Positions 34,800-45,659 of a stretch of 64,000 nt of DNA are shown in pieces. Numbering within the stretch: the stretch's first letter is position 1; every line of letters starts with the position of its first letter. The DNA comes from Gnetum montanum (Eukaryota; Streptophyta; Gnetopsida; Gnetales; Gnetaceae), in the NCBI GenBank assembly GCA_015680685.1, contig MNCI01013809.1, forward strand, positions 347,001 to 411,000, written 5' to 3'. Both the position numbers and the translations under genes were made by a program. Below the pieces are notes generated by a model. The model was given only the letters and a program-made list of their open reading frames with translations. It ran no database searches and was not told the origin of the DNA.

Positions 34800-35967
34800 T
34801 AAATTTCATAAAGTTCATGATGTTTATTTTGTTAACAGCTTATATTACAATCTATTAAGCTTAGGAAAATTTTCAAAGGAAGGATATATTATTTATTTAT
34901 GGATGAAAATTGATTTCTTGAAAATAAAGAGAAATATTTTAAAGCAAATGTTACAATAGTAGGAAATAATCTATATTTTATAAATAAGTAGACTTAATCT
35001 CTAAAACTCTTCCTGAGATAAGTAATAGCAACTTATGGCACAAAAGACTAGGAAATGTAAGCTTAGGTAACATACAAGCTCTCATTAAGGCTTAAAGTAT
35101 AAGAGGCATCCCTCAGGTAAGTCACTTAGAATAGGTATGTTCTACCTACCAACATGGCAAATAAATCAAAGACACATTTAAATCATTAAATTTTCATTAC
35201 AAAATTAATCTTGAATTATTGCATATGGATGTTTATGGACCCTTTTATATAGCTATTTTAGATGGAAATAAATATTTGTTCTCATTGTCAATAATTATAC
35301 TAGAATTTCTTAGCTAACTTATATTGAAGAAAATTCTAATGTATTCAAATAATTTAAGACATTTCAAAATCTAGTCAAAACTGAAATAGGGCTTAAAATC
35401 AAACTAATAAAAACTAGTAATGGAGGTGAGTTTACCTCAAATGCATTTTATGAGCTATGTAGAAATGTAGGTATTAAGAGACAATTTTCATCAGTTAAGA
35501 TAACAAAGTAAAAGAACATTACGATATTGAAAATGGTTTGGTCAATGATGAATGATAAGAACATGTCAAAATACTTATGGAATGAAGTTGTAAGAATAGT
35601 AGTGTACATTATTAATAAATTTTTGGTAAGATTTCATATTGATAAGGCTCCTTATCCAATGTGGTTTGGTAAAAGCACCAATGTTCAATATATTAAAATC
35701 TTTGCTAGGAAACATTATATTAAGAATCAAGATACTATTCATAAGCTTGATAGTTGATGTGATGATGGTGTGTTTATTAGATATTCTAATCAACCAAAAG
35801 CTTATCATTATTTAAATTTAAGAACATCAAAGCTTGTTAAGACTCTACATATTAAAATTGATGAATTATCAAAAGAAGCCAATAACAAGGTTGAGAAAGG
35901 TATGAATGCATCTAATGAAGAAAATGATGATGACATTTTAGGACATCAACAAGCTAGTAAATCTAAA
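34800..35967 (+). pseudogene. pol: Copia protease end, GAG-pre-integrase and integrase
   Basis: The protease-integrase linker reads VHDVYFVNSLYYNLLSLG near 34815. The GAG-pre-integrase block LWHKRLGNVSLGNIQALIKA starts at about 35030. The integrase core shows LLHMDVYGPF (about 35218), NGGEFTSNAFYELC (about 35415) and the block at 35527-35757 with MVWSMMNDKNMSKYLWNEVV. Pairs of stops and frame changes occur. The order protease, integrase, RT shows that this is Copia (Ty1-type), not Gypsy. The orientation is plus. Confidence 0.75.
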
Positions 35968-36169
35968 TAGAATTAAATTATTTTTAATAAAGAAAGAGAA
36001 ATAGAGTAAGAGATTTCTCTTGATGATGGTCCAAAAATAAGAACATAAAGATTCATATCTATGTTGGATATTTGATAAACTCCTATTAGGAAAAGAATCA
36101 AAAATATAATACTTGAAGCTATGGATCATGATTTACTAGTATTGTTTCTTCCCTTTTCCATTTTTGTAG

Positions 36170-36755
36170 CATGTAGAGATGTTCTTGAAAGTGAAGAGTG
36201 GATAAGAGGTGTGCATGATGAGATGAAATAAATTGTTAAGAACAATGCTTGGCAGCTAGTCCGATGGCCAAACAGAGCTCATATTATTAAAACTAAGTGG
36301 ATATTTACAAATAAGATAAATGAGAATGATAAAGTCATCAAGAACAAAGAAAAACTTGTAGTAAAAGGCTTTTCTTAGATTAAAGGGTTTGACCATCAAG
36401 ATACTTCAACTTTGATTGCAAGACTAGAATGCATCAAAATGCTTTTAGTATTCATATCATATCAAGAATTTAAGCTTAAGATTTGGGGGCAATAAGCTTA
36501 ATATTGTGTAGAAAATTTATTAATGCCATGAAATTAAAATTTGAGATGTATATGATGGGAGAGATATCTCATTTTTTAGGGTTTCACATTCAGCAACTTA
36601 AAGAGGGTACCTTTATTTTCAACATAAAATATATTCAAAAAATTCTTAAATGCATTGGCATAACCAAAGAAAAAACTTATTGTTCTTGTAAACATGTTCT
36701 CACATATATGAAAAAATACCTCCATGAATTAAATGTTAGAATATCCAACTCATGG
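36170..36755 (+). pseudogene. pol: Copia reverse transcriptase with catalytic core deleted
   Basis: 36170-36480 is the RT N-terminal half: LESEEWIRGVHDEMK, NNAWQLVRWPN, KTKWIFTNK and LVVKGFS. At 36483-36755 comes the C-terminal part MKLKFEMYMMGEISHFLGFH and KYIQKILKCIGITKEKT. The middle, including the YVDD box, is missing between about 36480 and 36490. The expected RNase H follows only at 51985, beyond element M. Confidence 0.75.
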
Positions 36756-37302
36756 CTGTAAATGATCTTTGAAATAATATAACTCTTAATAAATCAATGA
36801 TTATGAAATCAAAGGGCATAAAACTCTAATCAAATATAGACTTAGCCTACCATTTGTGATTTAGAAATGGTAGGGGAATTCATAAAAAATAATAAATTTG
36901 ATGATAAAATTAATAAGATCTAAGAAATTTGAATAAGATCTAGGTGATGTAAGTATACTTGGAATTATCAACAAAGGGTAAAATGGATAATAAATAATAA
37001 ACCAATATGTGGGAAAGGTTTTGATTTATTTCTTCTCAATAAAAAAATGCCTTATTTGATATAATGTCAAAGTTTGTCTCCTAGGGAGGGCCAAGGCTTA
37101 TAAGACATGAGATACAAATTGAAGTTGGAAATTGGATAATAAACTTCATTTTATGAGTAAAAATAGGGTAGAAATGATGAATTTTGATGCCTTATAAGTT
37201 TGCATATGAATGAGAACCTTGTTTACATTTTTTGGAATCAGTTCAAAGGTTAAATAGGATCATTGTTGTGTATTTTCCTATAGGTGACATTGGCATTATA
37301 AC
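36756..37302. other. Sequence between Copia RT and element M
   Basis: Noncoding, AT-rich. Together with 51240-51984 it separates Copia RT from RNase H, so something else probably inserted before M. Confidence 0.4.
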
Positions 37303-38144
37303 TAATGAGTGGCGAGGTATCCCAACACTCAACCATATGAATATGAGCATTACACGCACGATACAATCAAACTCCACAAACTAAGTGCCTACACACCTTA
37401 TGGAAAACTTAGGTTTAATCATTCGTTGTCTTCCTAGACTTACTTGTAGTTGTCATGGTATATGATTAAGTAAGTTTGAGGTATATGATTTTTTGTCTTT
37501 TTATATTTTATCTCCTACGCTATGGAGTTGAAGGGTAGAGAGACTAATTACTAACTTTAACTAATGAGCTAAGTCTAAATTCACCTAGGGTCAGCATCCG
37601 TTCCCACTTACCATTCACACCTTGAACCGATGCAACCTTGGCTACCAAACGCTAATCATTACTGGGATCACTAAGCATAACGCATGTGCTCGAAGTGGTC
37701 GTACTAAGGCACTTAACTAGGAGAAAATGGTTGAGAGAGAATTAATAACTAATAAAGGAATTAAATAAAAAATAATAAATAATAGTAAATAAAATCCTAA
37801 TTACCCTATTCCATGCACTGCAAGGTTTATCCAAGAAGCTCGTCTTTTTTGTCATACACAAACTTGTGTTCAAGTACAATGTCTACTTGAATAAAGATTC
37901 ATTTACTCTGGAGTTCCTACTACAGGCACATGGAAATTCATCTATCTCTAGAGTGGAAAAACTACCAGAGTTTTAGTACGGTCTAGGCCTAGCATGGAAA
38001 ACAAGGGAGAGTCGCCTCTTATTTATAAATATGACGATGCACCGCAATATTACGTACGCGATATCGTAAGGGAAGACGCAATATCGCGTACGTGATATCG
38101 TGAGGGATGCAATATCACAGCCCATGCAATATTGCATCCCATCA
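37303..38144 (-). repeat. 3' LTR of M (842 bp)
   Basis: Inverted copy of the GATATC-type LTR. The left terminus reads TAATGAG where TGATGAG is expected. The palindrome array at 38038-38144 is longer than in the other LTR of M. Confidence 0.87.
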
Positions 38145-38157
38145 TACCCCCATGACT
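38145..38157 (-). promoter_or_regulatory. Polypurine tract of M
   Basis: The complement of TACCCCCATGACT abuts the 3' LTR. Confidence 0.8.
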
Positions 38158-38319
38158 AAATAAAAAATTTTCCTCAAGTTCCTTACAATAATATCGGGAA
38201 GGTATATGATTATTGACTCAAATGGAACTAATGGGATGACATGTGAACGGATCATCATTACAAGACACAACAAAATTGGTGTTCATGACAATAAGGGTGA
38301 ACACTTTATTACATTGACA

Positions 38320-38507
38320 TCAGGCCTCATTTGGTAGCTGAGAAAGAAAGAGAGAGAAAGAAGTGTTGCTGCTTCCAATGCCAATATTGCACCTTTCGTT
38401 GTCCATCCATAAGTGTGCCATCGATCTTACTCCTTGCATAGCTATTTTAGCACCGCTCCATTCCAAGTGATCCCTCCAGATTTGGTCCATTGTTGCATGA
38501 TTGCCAT
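38320..38507 (-). pseudogene. M ORF2 relic behind a 60-nt intron
   Basis: An ATG at 38507 follows the acceptor GTGTGTAG (38508-38510). The donor AAG|GTATC is at 38567, giving a 60-nt intron as in E1. In the ATGGCA frame a stop comes early; another frame (DGNHATMDQIW...SQLPNEA) stays open to 38320. It matches E1 3826-4032, including the final SQLP(T/N)(V/E)A. It is a short relic of the longer aORF seen in F and D. No function can be assigned. Confidence 0.4.
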
Positions 38508-38679
38508 CTACACACACAACACAGTCTTATATTAGCAAGGGTAAATGAATTTCAATGTAGATGATACCTTGCTATGGTGAAAGGTCCATTGGATGGGTTG
38601 TGGTATGGTTGATTATGGATCTGGAGATATATTAATGATGACTACAGAAGGTGTAGGGGTTAGGAGAAAATTAAAAAAA

Positions 38680-38935
38680 TTGGGCCCCATACCCCCATGA
38701 CTAATCACAAACCTCCAGTAGTGAGAGAATTGAAAAAGAAAAGAAATAAGAAGTATGGATAAAAAGAGACAACTAGGACATCAATGAAATGGATGTCAAG
38801 ATGGAAATGAATAGAATAAGATGGATTACAAAAATGTTAAGGGAAAGAATTTAACTGATGAACCAAATAGGAATGTCAGTGGGTCCTCCCCAAAGCAGGC
38901 TCATGCCCTTAATGCCCCAAAAACCCCACATTTAA
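38680..38935 (-). other. M noncoding block with RNA-fold region
   Basis: On the minus strand it contains the conserved loop sequence CTTTGGGGAGGACCCACTGA and the hairpin GGC-ATGA-GCC. The 5' arm of the outer stem reads GGTTTTTGG, which does not pair with CACTGACA, so the fold is broken here. A second G-rich tract lies at 38685-38702. Confidence 0.5.
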
Positions 38936-39872
38936 AGAGTTCGTAGCCTCTAGGCATGTATTTTGGAACAAGAGTTAAAGTCTTAACCATGAGAATTTAC
39001 CAAAAAGAAAACAATGCATCTACCAAAATATACACTAATGATACAACCAGAAATGAGGTGAATAATCGAGAGAAGGATGGAGAGGAGAGAATGGAATGGA
39101 ATCCCAAGAACAAGGTGGTGTATAGCCCCTTGTGTGTTTCATGATTAATGTGACTTGGCAAATCTCATTCCAACTACAGCCTCAAACCAACCACATCCAG
39201 TAACTTCGCATCAACGCATTTGGTCCATCCATCCTCTTGAATAATAAAAATTCCTTCACCCAAACGCCACCACTAGTCTGATGAAACAAATGAGGAGAGA
39301 ATGGGAAGCGAGAAGGGCCTTAGTTAGAGGGAATGTGTTTAGTTTCATAACCAGTGCTTGTAGCCCAAGGGATTATTTCATCTAAGGGGTGTGCTTTGAA
39401 TTCTCACTTTGATTTTTTTTTTTTTGTGTTTTTATGCGTGAGAACCACACCATGCAAAGACTTCTTATTTTTATTGACTTAGCTTCCCGATAATTGGGTG
39501 ATCTCAAGATGGTAAGAAAACTCAAGAAGAAAACATCCAACCACCAAAGAGAATGGCCAAAAAAAATGCATCAAGTTCCCTTGAAGCCACACCATATGCA
39601 AACCTTGAGTGCTTCCTTAGTTTGAGAAATACCTAGTCATTGATTCGTTAGAGTTCTTATTAGAAAGCGACTGTACATTTCCAAGCCAAGAGAGACCATA
39701 GAACTTGTGGATGAATGGATGAAGTGGACTCATTGCCTTCCATACCAAAAGAAACATACCTTAGTATCAACATCATAACTTAAAGGTAAAAACCAAACAT
39801 TAGCAATCAAATGGAACAATAGTTCATACCATCATGAAGAACACTTATTAGGTGACAAACTTACAGGATGGG

Positions 39873-41007
39873 TGATGAGTCATGAATTTGCTGGCTATGA
39901 TATCACTACTGTGATATCACAGCCATGATATCCCAGTGGCTGTGATATCACAACTAGGATATCACAGCCGTGATATCGCATGGGCTACGATATCACGTAC
40001 GCGATATCGCATCCATTGTGATATCGCATACGTGATGTATCATACGCAATATCGTGTCTTTTCCCATGATATCGTGTACACAATATTTTGTACGCAATAT
40101 CGCATCGTGCCACCAAATCTATAAATAAGAGGTAGCTTTCCCAATTTTAGGGATCCCAGTTTATATTGTAGTGAAATTTTGGCAGTTTGATCCCTCCAGA
40201 GTTAGTTTATTTTTTCAGTGTCTACCCATAGTGTGGTGAATGTAGTTGTACGGTATCTTTATTCAAGTGTGACGTACTTTGACATGCACATGACCAACAA
40301 TAAAGATCGAGATTACTTCATCATTACAGCATTCAATTTTTTACTTATTTTTTGTTTATTTATTTAATGTTATTTATTACCTACAGTAGTGTGGTATGAG
40401 TATGACTTGATTACGAGCATTTACAAATGTGTACGATTAGTCAAGGAATCGGTTGCTCATCACGATTAGTCCCTCTCACCCTTAAACTCCTAGAAGCGGA
40501 ATGAGTACGACTTGATTAAGAGCATTTAAGTGTGACTACTTGGTAGCCCAGTGGCATAGCTAGGATCTACGCTTGGTAATCCTAGTGGCGTATTTGGGAT
40601 TTACGCTTGGTAATCCTAGTGACATACCTAGGACCTACGCTTGGTAGTCCCAGTGGTAGTAGTGCACGAGGTCCAAGATGTGTATGGTTGATCAAGAAAT
40701 CGATTTCTCATCGCACTTAGGCTAGATTAGATTCTCTTACCCTTTCTCTCCTAGCTTAGCTTAGTTAATATTATTTTCCACTACCATTAGGAGTAGCATT
40801 AGAATTAGAACACATCATACACCTCACTCTGGACTAAACCATATGTGACAAATGATAAATACTAGTCCAGGTGGGAAGATAGTGAACTGCGACCTAAGGT
40901 TAACTGTCTAGATGCCACAACTAGTTTGTCTGCAGAGTTCGACTGGATCGCGTGTGAAAATGCTCGTATTCGTATGGTTGAGCATAGGGGTACCTCGCCG
41001 CTCATCA
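39873..41007 (+). repeat. 5' LTR of C (1135 bp)
   Basis: TGATGAG to CTCATCA. U3 has at least ten GATATC hexamers between 39895 and 40075 plus decayed ones. A TATA box lies near 40119. Tandem 33-34 bp units beginning CTTGGTA start at 40539, 40572 and 40606. Confidence 0.93.
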
Positions 41008-41008
41008 T

Positions 41009-41026
41009 TGCCGCCATTGCCAGGGA
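41009..41026 (+). promoter_or_regulatory. Primer binding site of C (tRNA-Asp)
   Basis: TGCCGCCATTGCCAGGGA matches the complement of the plant tRNA-Asp 3' end (TGGCGCCGTTGCCGGGGA) at 15 of 18 positions, one base after the LTR. Confidence 0.75.
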
Positions 41027-41152
41027 CGATGCTAGTTATCTAGATTACTTATATCATACAAGGTCGTTATAAAGAACTTAATGATATATCTGTTAGAAAG
41101 AAGAAATAATTATTAAAACATCACACATAAATTCACATACAACTTCACATCA

Positions 41153-43134
41153 ATGTCTCTCCTACAAGATAATAATAACGTCACACTTAGTGAGGAAGTT
41201 CATTGGAGAACCAACGAACTATATGACGATGAGGATTGGAGTATACAACTTGAAGTGGTAGTTTCTTATAAAGATGAACAAAAGCAACGTCATCACAACA
41301 CACAAAGACATAACTTACCTAATGACGATGAACCCCCACAAGCCACTACAAGCTTAATGCAAATACAAGAAGCTGTTCGAATCTCACGTAGGCATTATAA
41401 AGAGAGCCATCTACCTAGGCTCGATTTAAATAACTTTCCAAAATTTTCAAGAGGCTATGACTTAGATTCGCATCAACATTTACAAGCCTTCTACGATGCC
41501 TACACATGGAATAACATTGATAATGGTTGGCAAAAACTTAAGATCTTTCCTGTGACACTCGTTGACCAAGCTAAAGTATAGTATAGATCATTAAAACCAA
41601 CTACGATACGACGTTGGTCAACAATGGTAGAATTCTTTAACGAAAAATATCAAACCTATGCAAGAGTGTTAGCCTTGAGGAAACAAATCCAAGGATGGAA
41701 ACAAGCAAAACATGAACCCTTGGACATGGCCTTAGAAAGATATTATGCACTGTTAAACAACTATCTAGGCCATGGGTTTTCCGAGGAAAGGCTAATGTAC
41801 CATATCATTGATGGGCTACGTAATGAAACAAGAGAGACCTTAGGAGTATATGCCCAAGGTCAACTATATAAACTACAAACCCATCAAGTCCAAGAGCTTA
41901 TTAAGTGGGTAGAAAAAGAAGAAGGAGAATTAGCTAGATGGGAGAGTGTTGAAAAACATCAACAGGACCAAAATATTAACTCAACAAAGGTCCGTAATCA
42001 TAACAAGGAGAGATCAACAAATATCAAGGTGGAAACATCATCTTTGCCAATACAACAATCGTTAGAAGAATCTGAGGCAAAGATCAATAAGATGTTGGAA
42101 TGGATGTATCAAAAGTGTGGATAATATATCAACAATATTGAAGATAGAGTTTTGACAACCCAAGAAATAGTACAAAACAATAGACATTCAGAAAAATAGA
42201 ATAAAGGGAACAAGTGCTCATCCGCCAATCCTATGTATGAATGCAACATATGCCTGTACGATCACCCCAAGGGCCAATGCCCAATATTGTTACATCTACA
42301 TGAGCATTGGGGAAACACCTTACATCCAGAGTTTGTACAAAGATACTGTGTTCAATCATAGTGGAAACAATCCCAGTCGTGGGGGAGACCACCCTTAGAC
42401 TGGAGGCATCCTTCATATTATCTGAATCCAAACGTGTATCAAGTTCAACATCCTGTTTCTTCAACTGGGTTGCCACACTTTATCTCACCACAGTACTATT
42501 CTCCACAATACTATTAGCCCATACCTCCAACACAACCACCACCTTGTGCACCTTATAATCCTCCTAACTTTCAACATTCTTATCCTTTCCCTCCTTCCAC
42601 AGTGCCACCAACTATTCCTAAGGTGTTTGTTCCACAACAACAACCCATGAATAACACTTGTGCTACTACTACTAACAGCAGTGAGAGACCTCCTCAACAT
42701 CAAAAGAGTCCTTTCTTTAAACATGGCCGTAAGAAGGGACAACATAATTTAGAGGCCACTGCATCTTCCAACCCAGCACAAGCCTTACACTGTGGTGCAC
42801 CCTTACCTTCAAACCCAACACCTCATGTAACTTTATCAAGGCCACTAACTAATAGTCCAACAACTATATAGCCCAATGAACACACCCATGGGAGGCATTA
42901 TTCCAATCCTTGCATACCAACGGTCACAAACATCATAGTGGGTCAACTCATTATCAGGGAACTACATTGTATAAAGTGCCCCACTATGCTTATTATAACC
43001 AAGTGTGTGAACCTCGAGCGGATAAGTATAGACCAGTCCCAATACTTCCAACATGCAAGGATCCTTATTTTTTGTTTATTAATCCTTACCATACTCAACT
43101 GCTTAGTTATGGGGGGTATCCCCCATTTCAATAA
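41153..43134 (+). pseudogene. gag: gag of C, nonsense-mutated
   Basis: Starts MSLLQDNNNVTLSEE and runs in one frame with stops at 41579 (TAG where B has Trp), 42122 (TAA where B has Glu) and 42197, then further stops and a 1-nt shift between about 42871 and 42910. The gag core lies at 41624-42000 (LGHGFSEERLMYHIIDGLRN). The zinc knuckle CNICLYDHPKGQC is at about 42242-42280, spacing CX2CX3HX4C. A proline-rich region follows. The protein ends in a conserved GGYPPFQ and stop, without a protease. B ends the same way, so the missing protease is a family trait and not a local deletion. Confidence 0.8.
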
Positions 43135-44158
43135 CAAGAAGGATTAATAAATATTTTTATTTTCTTTTATTTTCTTTTACAACTTTTTTTCCAGTTTTTC
43201 ATTTTACAACTTTTTGTTTTATCCTTTTGTGTGTTTGTCATTTCACATTTTTGTAAGTAATCTCATCTACGAATAAAACACTCATGTGTATCGTTGGTTG
43301 AGGTGTGTTCTATGTTATTAAGTCATGAGTGATTAATTATTTGGAATAGTGAGCCCATTACACCCACTCATCCACTCTACAAATAAGAGGTTCTATTCAG
43401 GTGTATAGTGATATTCTTGACATTTTTAAAACTTGAAATTAATTTTGTGTTCATTGTACCCAGAATGAAAAAGGATGGACCAAGAGGAAATGGTTAGGGT
43501 GTGACATCAAGGGGACTTGCGGATTCTCTTTGGTGATGTCTATGAAAGTTATCATGCAATGTGATTGTACTAAGATCCTTGTATATCTAACGAAAATGGG
43601 AGTAAGAGTAATCAAAAGGGCACTCGAAAATCAAATGTTGTTCTAGGGGATCCCACTGGAAAGACATGCATCCATGCCTGAAGGTTGGTGGCTTCTTCGG
43701 ATTCAGTAAAGTGAAAAAGAAAAAAAAAGAAGAGAAAAAGGAAAAGAAGAAAAAAAAGTGCCACAAAACAAAAATCACTCCTCCCTTGAACAAAATGCCA
43801 AGGATCATACGCCTTGTTGTTATGGTACTCTCATAGTTGCTTATCATGGGATGAAACAATGCGATGTCACTAATTAGAGGAATGGACTTGGTCTAGATCT
43901 TGGAATGATAGGTTAATGACACCTTAATCATGCTTTTCACGTAGGATCCATTGTGCCCTAGGTTCATTACCTCATGTCCCAATCTCTATGATCCCTTTCT
44001 ATACTTCACCTCATCTCATTGTTCGTGTAATTGTAGCTCGTGTCCCACATAGCATAGAATTTTCATCTCATTTTGGTGATATTTACATGTGTGTGTTTTG
44101 TGGAGTTAGTGCAAATTACATTTAACCCTTCTAGTGCCCACGGACACTTTAAGTGTGG

Positions 44159-44213
44159 TTACACAAGGGCATGATAGGTTGAAACCTACTTTGGGGAGGA
44201 CCCACTTGTGTAA
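44159..44213 (+). other. Candidate structured RNA element, C copy (best preserved)
   Basis: Outer stem of nine pairs, TTACACAAG (44159-44167) with CTTGTGTAA (44205-44213). Hairpin 1 is TAGGT-TGAA-ACCTA (44175-44188). Hairpin 2 is TGGG-GAGGA-CCCA (44192-44204). Confidence 0.55.
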
Positions 44214-44297
44214 TCTTTTGTAATCTTTGCTTAGGACATAGCTCACACACACAATTTCTTACCCTCAGCTTAATTTTTCAATTGATTTTCTTTCCCT

Positions 44298-44386
44298 NNN
44301 NNNNNNNNNNNNNNNNNNNNNNNNNNNNNNNNNNNNNNNNNNNNNNNNNNNNNNNNNNNNNNNNNNNNNNNNNNNNNNNNNNNNNN
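44298..44386. other. Assembly gap (89 N)
   Basis: A run of N within the C noncoding region. Any frame crossing it is artificial. Confidence 0.99.
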
Positions 44387-44838
44387 TGTGCTAATCAACA
44401 TTATTTGCAACTGTTCACGTAGGGGAATTTTTTCAAATTTCTCTCTACAACTTGTGATTGCGCGTCCCTTGCTTTCATATCCATAACTCACTCGTTGGTA
44501 CTTCAATTTTCATTCCGTTTGAACCTACTTGAACCTGGAGTGTTCAATTTAGTCATGGGGGAGGGGGCACATGCCGAATAGTGTAGGGGCACATGCTGAA
44601 TGGTGCATAAATTTTTTGAAATTCATCATCACACAAAGGACATATTTAAGGGTAATTAGTTCTAAAATTAATAATAGAATGTGTCAAAAACAATTTCATC
44701 CCCTTAGCTATACCAGAAAATTAAATTTGGAAACCACCTAAGCAAAGAGGACCCAACACTATAATCTTTCAAGGACATGTTCTTCCAATAATTAACATCA
44801 CACAGAAATATAGTAAATCTATTAAGGCAAGTAGTAAG

Positions 44839-44893
44839 GTATAACCTAACTTTGGTAACAACATTACTAACAATTAATCTTGTGTGATTGCAG
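44839..44893 (+). promoter_or_regulatory. Predicted 55-nt intron before C aORF
   Basis: Donor TAAG|GTATAAC, branch-like TTACTAAC, acceptor TGATTGCAG|. Confidence 0.5.
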
Positions 44894-45439
44894 ATGGTCC
44901 CGAAACACAGACAATAGGAAGGTCCTGCTTAAGGTGTGGTTGAACAATTTCAGAGAGCTGGAAGATAAGATCCTACCAGATAACATGCAGAATAGGAGGA
45001 ACAATCATTTAGCATTCATCAAGAAGATCCTCCTACCATACAATCTGGGTAGGCAGAAGCAAGAGATACCCTCTCTGAAAGTGGTGCCTGGTACTTAGGG
45101 GAAACGTACCAATTTTGGTACAATAAAGCAGAAGGCACCATGATTAACATTTGTGGTGTGATTATTGATTTCTCTGTTCAAGCCATTTCAGAAGTATTAA
45201 ACCTTCTGAATACAGGGACAAAGGTTGCTCAGAACCAGCTAGACACTTTTAGAACCAAGCAACTTAATAAACTATTGATAGAGAATAAAAGGGTGGTGGA
45301 AGAAAAAGAGAAGGCTGACTGGGTTGCCTCTATGGCACAAGTGCAAACTTACACACATGCCAAGGTACTCAAGGCCTTACAAGAGGAGAAACTCCATGCC
45401 ATACTTCGACGCCATAAAATATTAAGACCTGGAGTGTAA
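44894..45439 (+). pseudogene. Extra ORF (aORF) of C, shortened
   Basis: Starts MVPKHRQ then stops. A readable stretch gives WYLGETYQFWYNKAEG just before 45140, and the frame at 45140-45439 reads MINICGVIIDFSVQAISEVL, LNLLNTG, then a charged helical segment (ENKRVVEEKEKADW). This shares the order W-ETY-FW...I.I.GV..(D)FS..AI..L.LL.TG with F and D. I compare it with the Athila/Tat extra-ORF transposon domain; a profile search would decide. After the stop, KGKTPMEE is shared with A and B. It is much shorter than the F copy, so the middle has been lost. Confidence 0.55.
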
Positions 45440-45650
45440 GAAAAGGGAAAGACACCTATGGAGGAGCGACTGCCACCAGGAACTACATGAGTTCCATCAT
45501 TTTGTAATCATAAGATTTTCTTTTGTGTTGTGTCTCACTCCACACTGTAGCATGAATCCATTCTAGTTAGTTAATAATCCCACACCTATCCACTATGTAA
45601 TCAATGGAGCTTGTTCTCTCTATAACTTGAGGACGAGTTTTCATTTAGCC

Positions 45651-45659
45651 GTGGGGGTA
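45651..45659 (+). promoter_or_regulatory. Polypurine tract of C
   Basis: GTGGGGGTA before the 3' LTR. Confidence 0.8.

Larger units (their letters stand above)
43135..44838 (+). other. C noncoding region
   Basis: T-rich tract, then GTGTGACATCAAGGGGACTT (43499-43518), the RNA-fold block at 44159-44213, an assembly gap, and a G-rich AGTCATGGGGGAGGGGG tract near 44551. No coding similarity. Confidence 0.7.

Noticed and set aside
39895-40110. Possible CRISPR-like array from regularly recurring GATATC blocks
   Set aside because: Irregular spacing, palindromic hexamers in an LTR U3, plant nuclear context; no repeat-spacer design.
43587-43859. Minus-strand Phe-rich frame in C noncoding DNA
   Set aside because: Driven by an A/G-rich tract conserved as noncoding in B (59115-59160).
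44270-44506. Minus-strand frame across the N run
   Set aside because: Thirty residues are unknown; created by the gap.
44551-44575. Internal G-rich tract in C as the start of another LTR
   Set aside because: No TGATGA follows and no LTR sequence is seen downstream until 45660.
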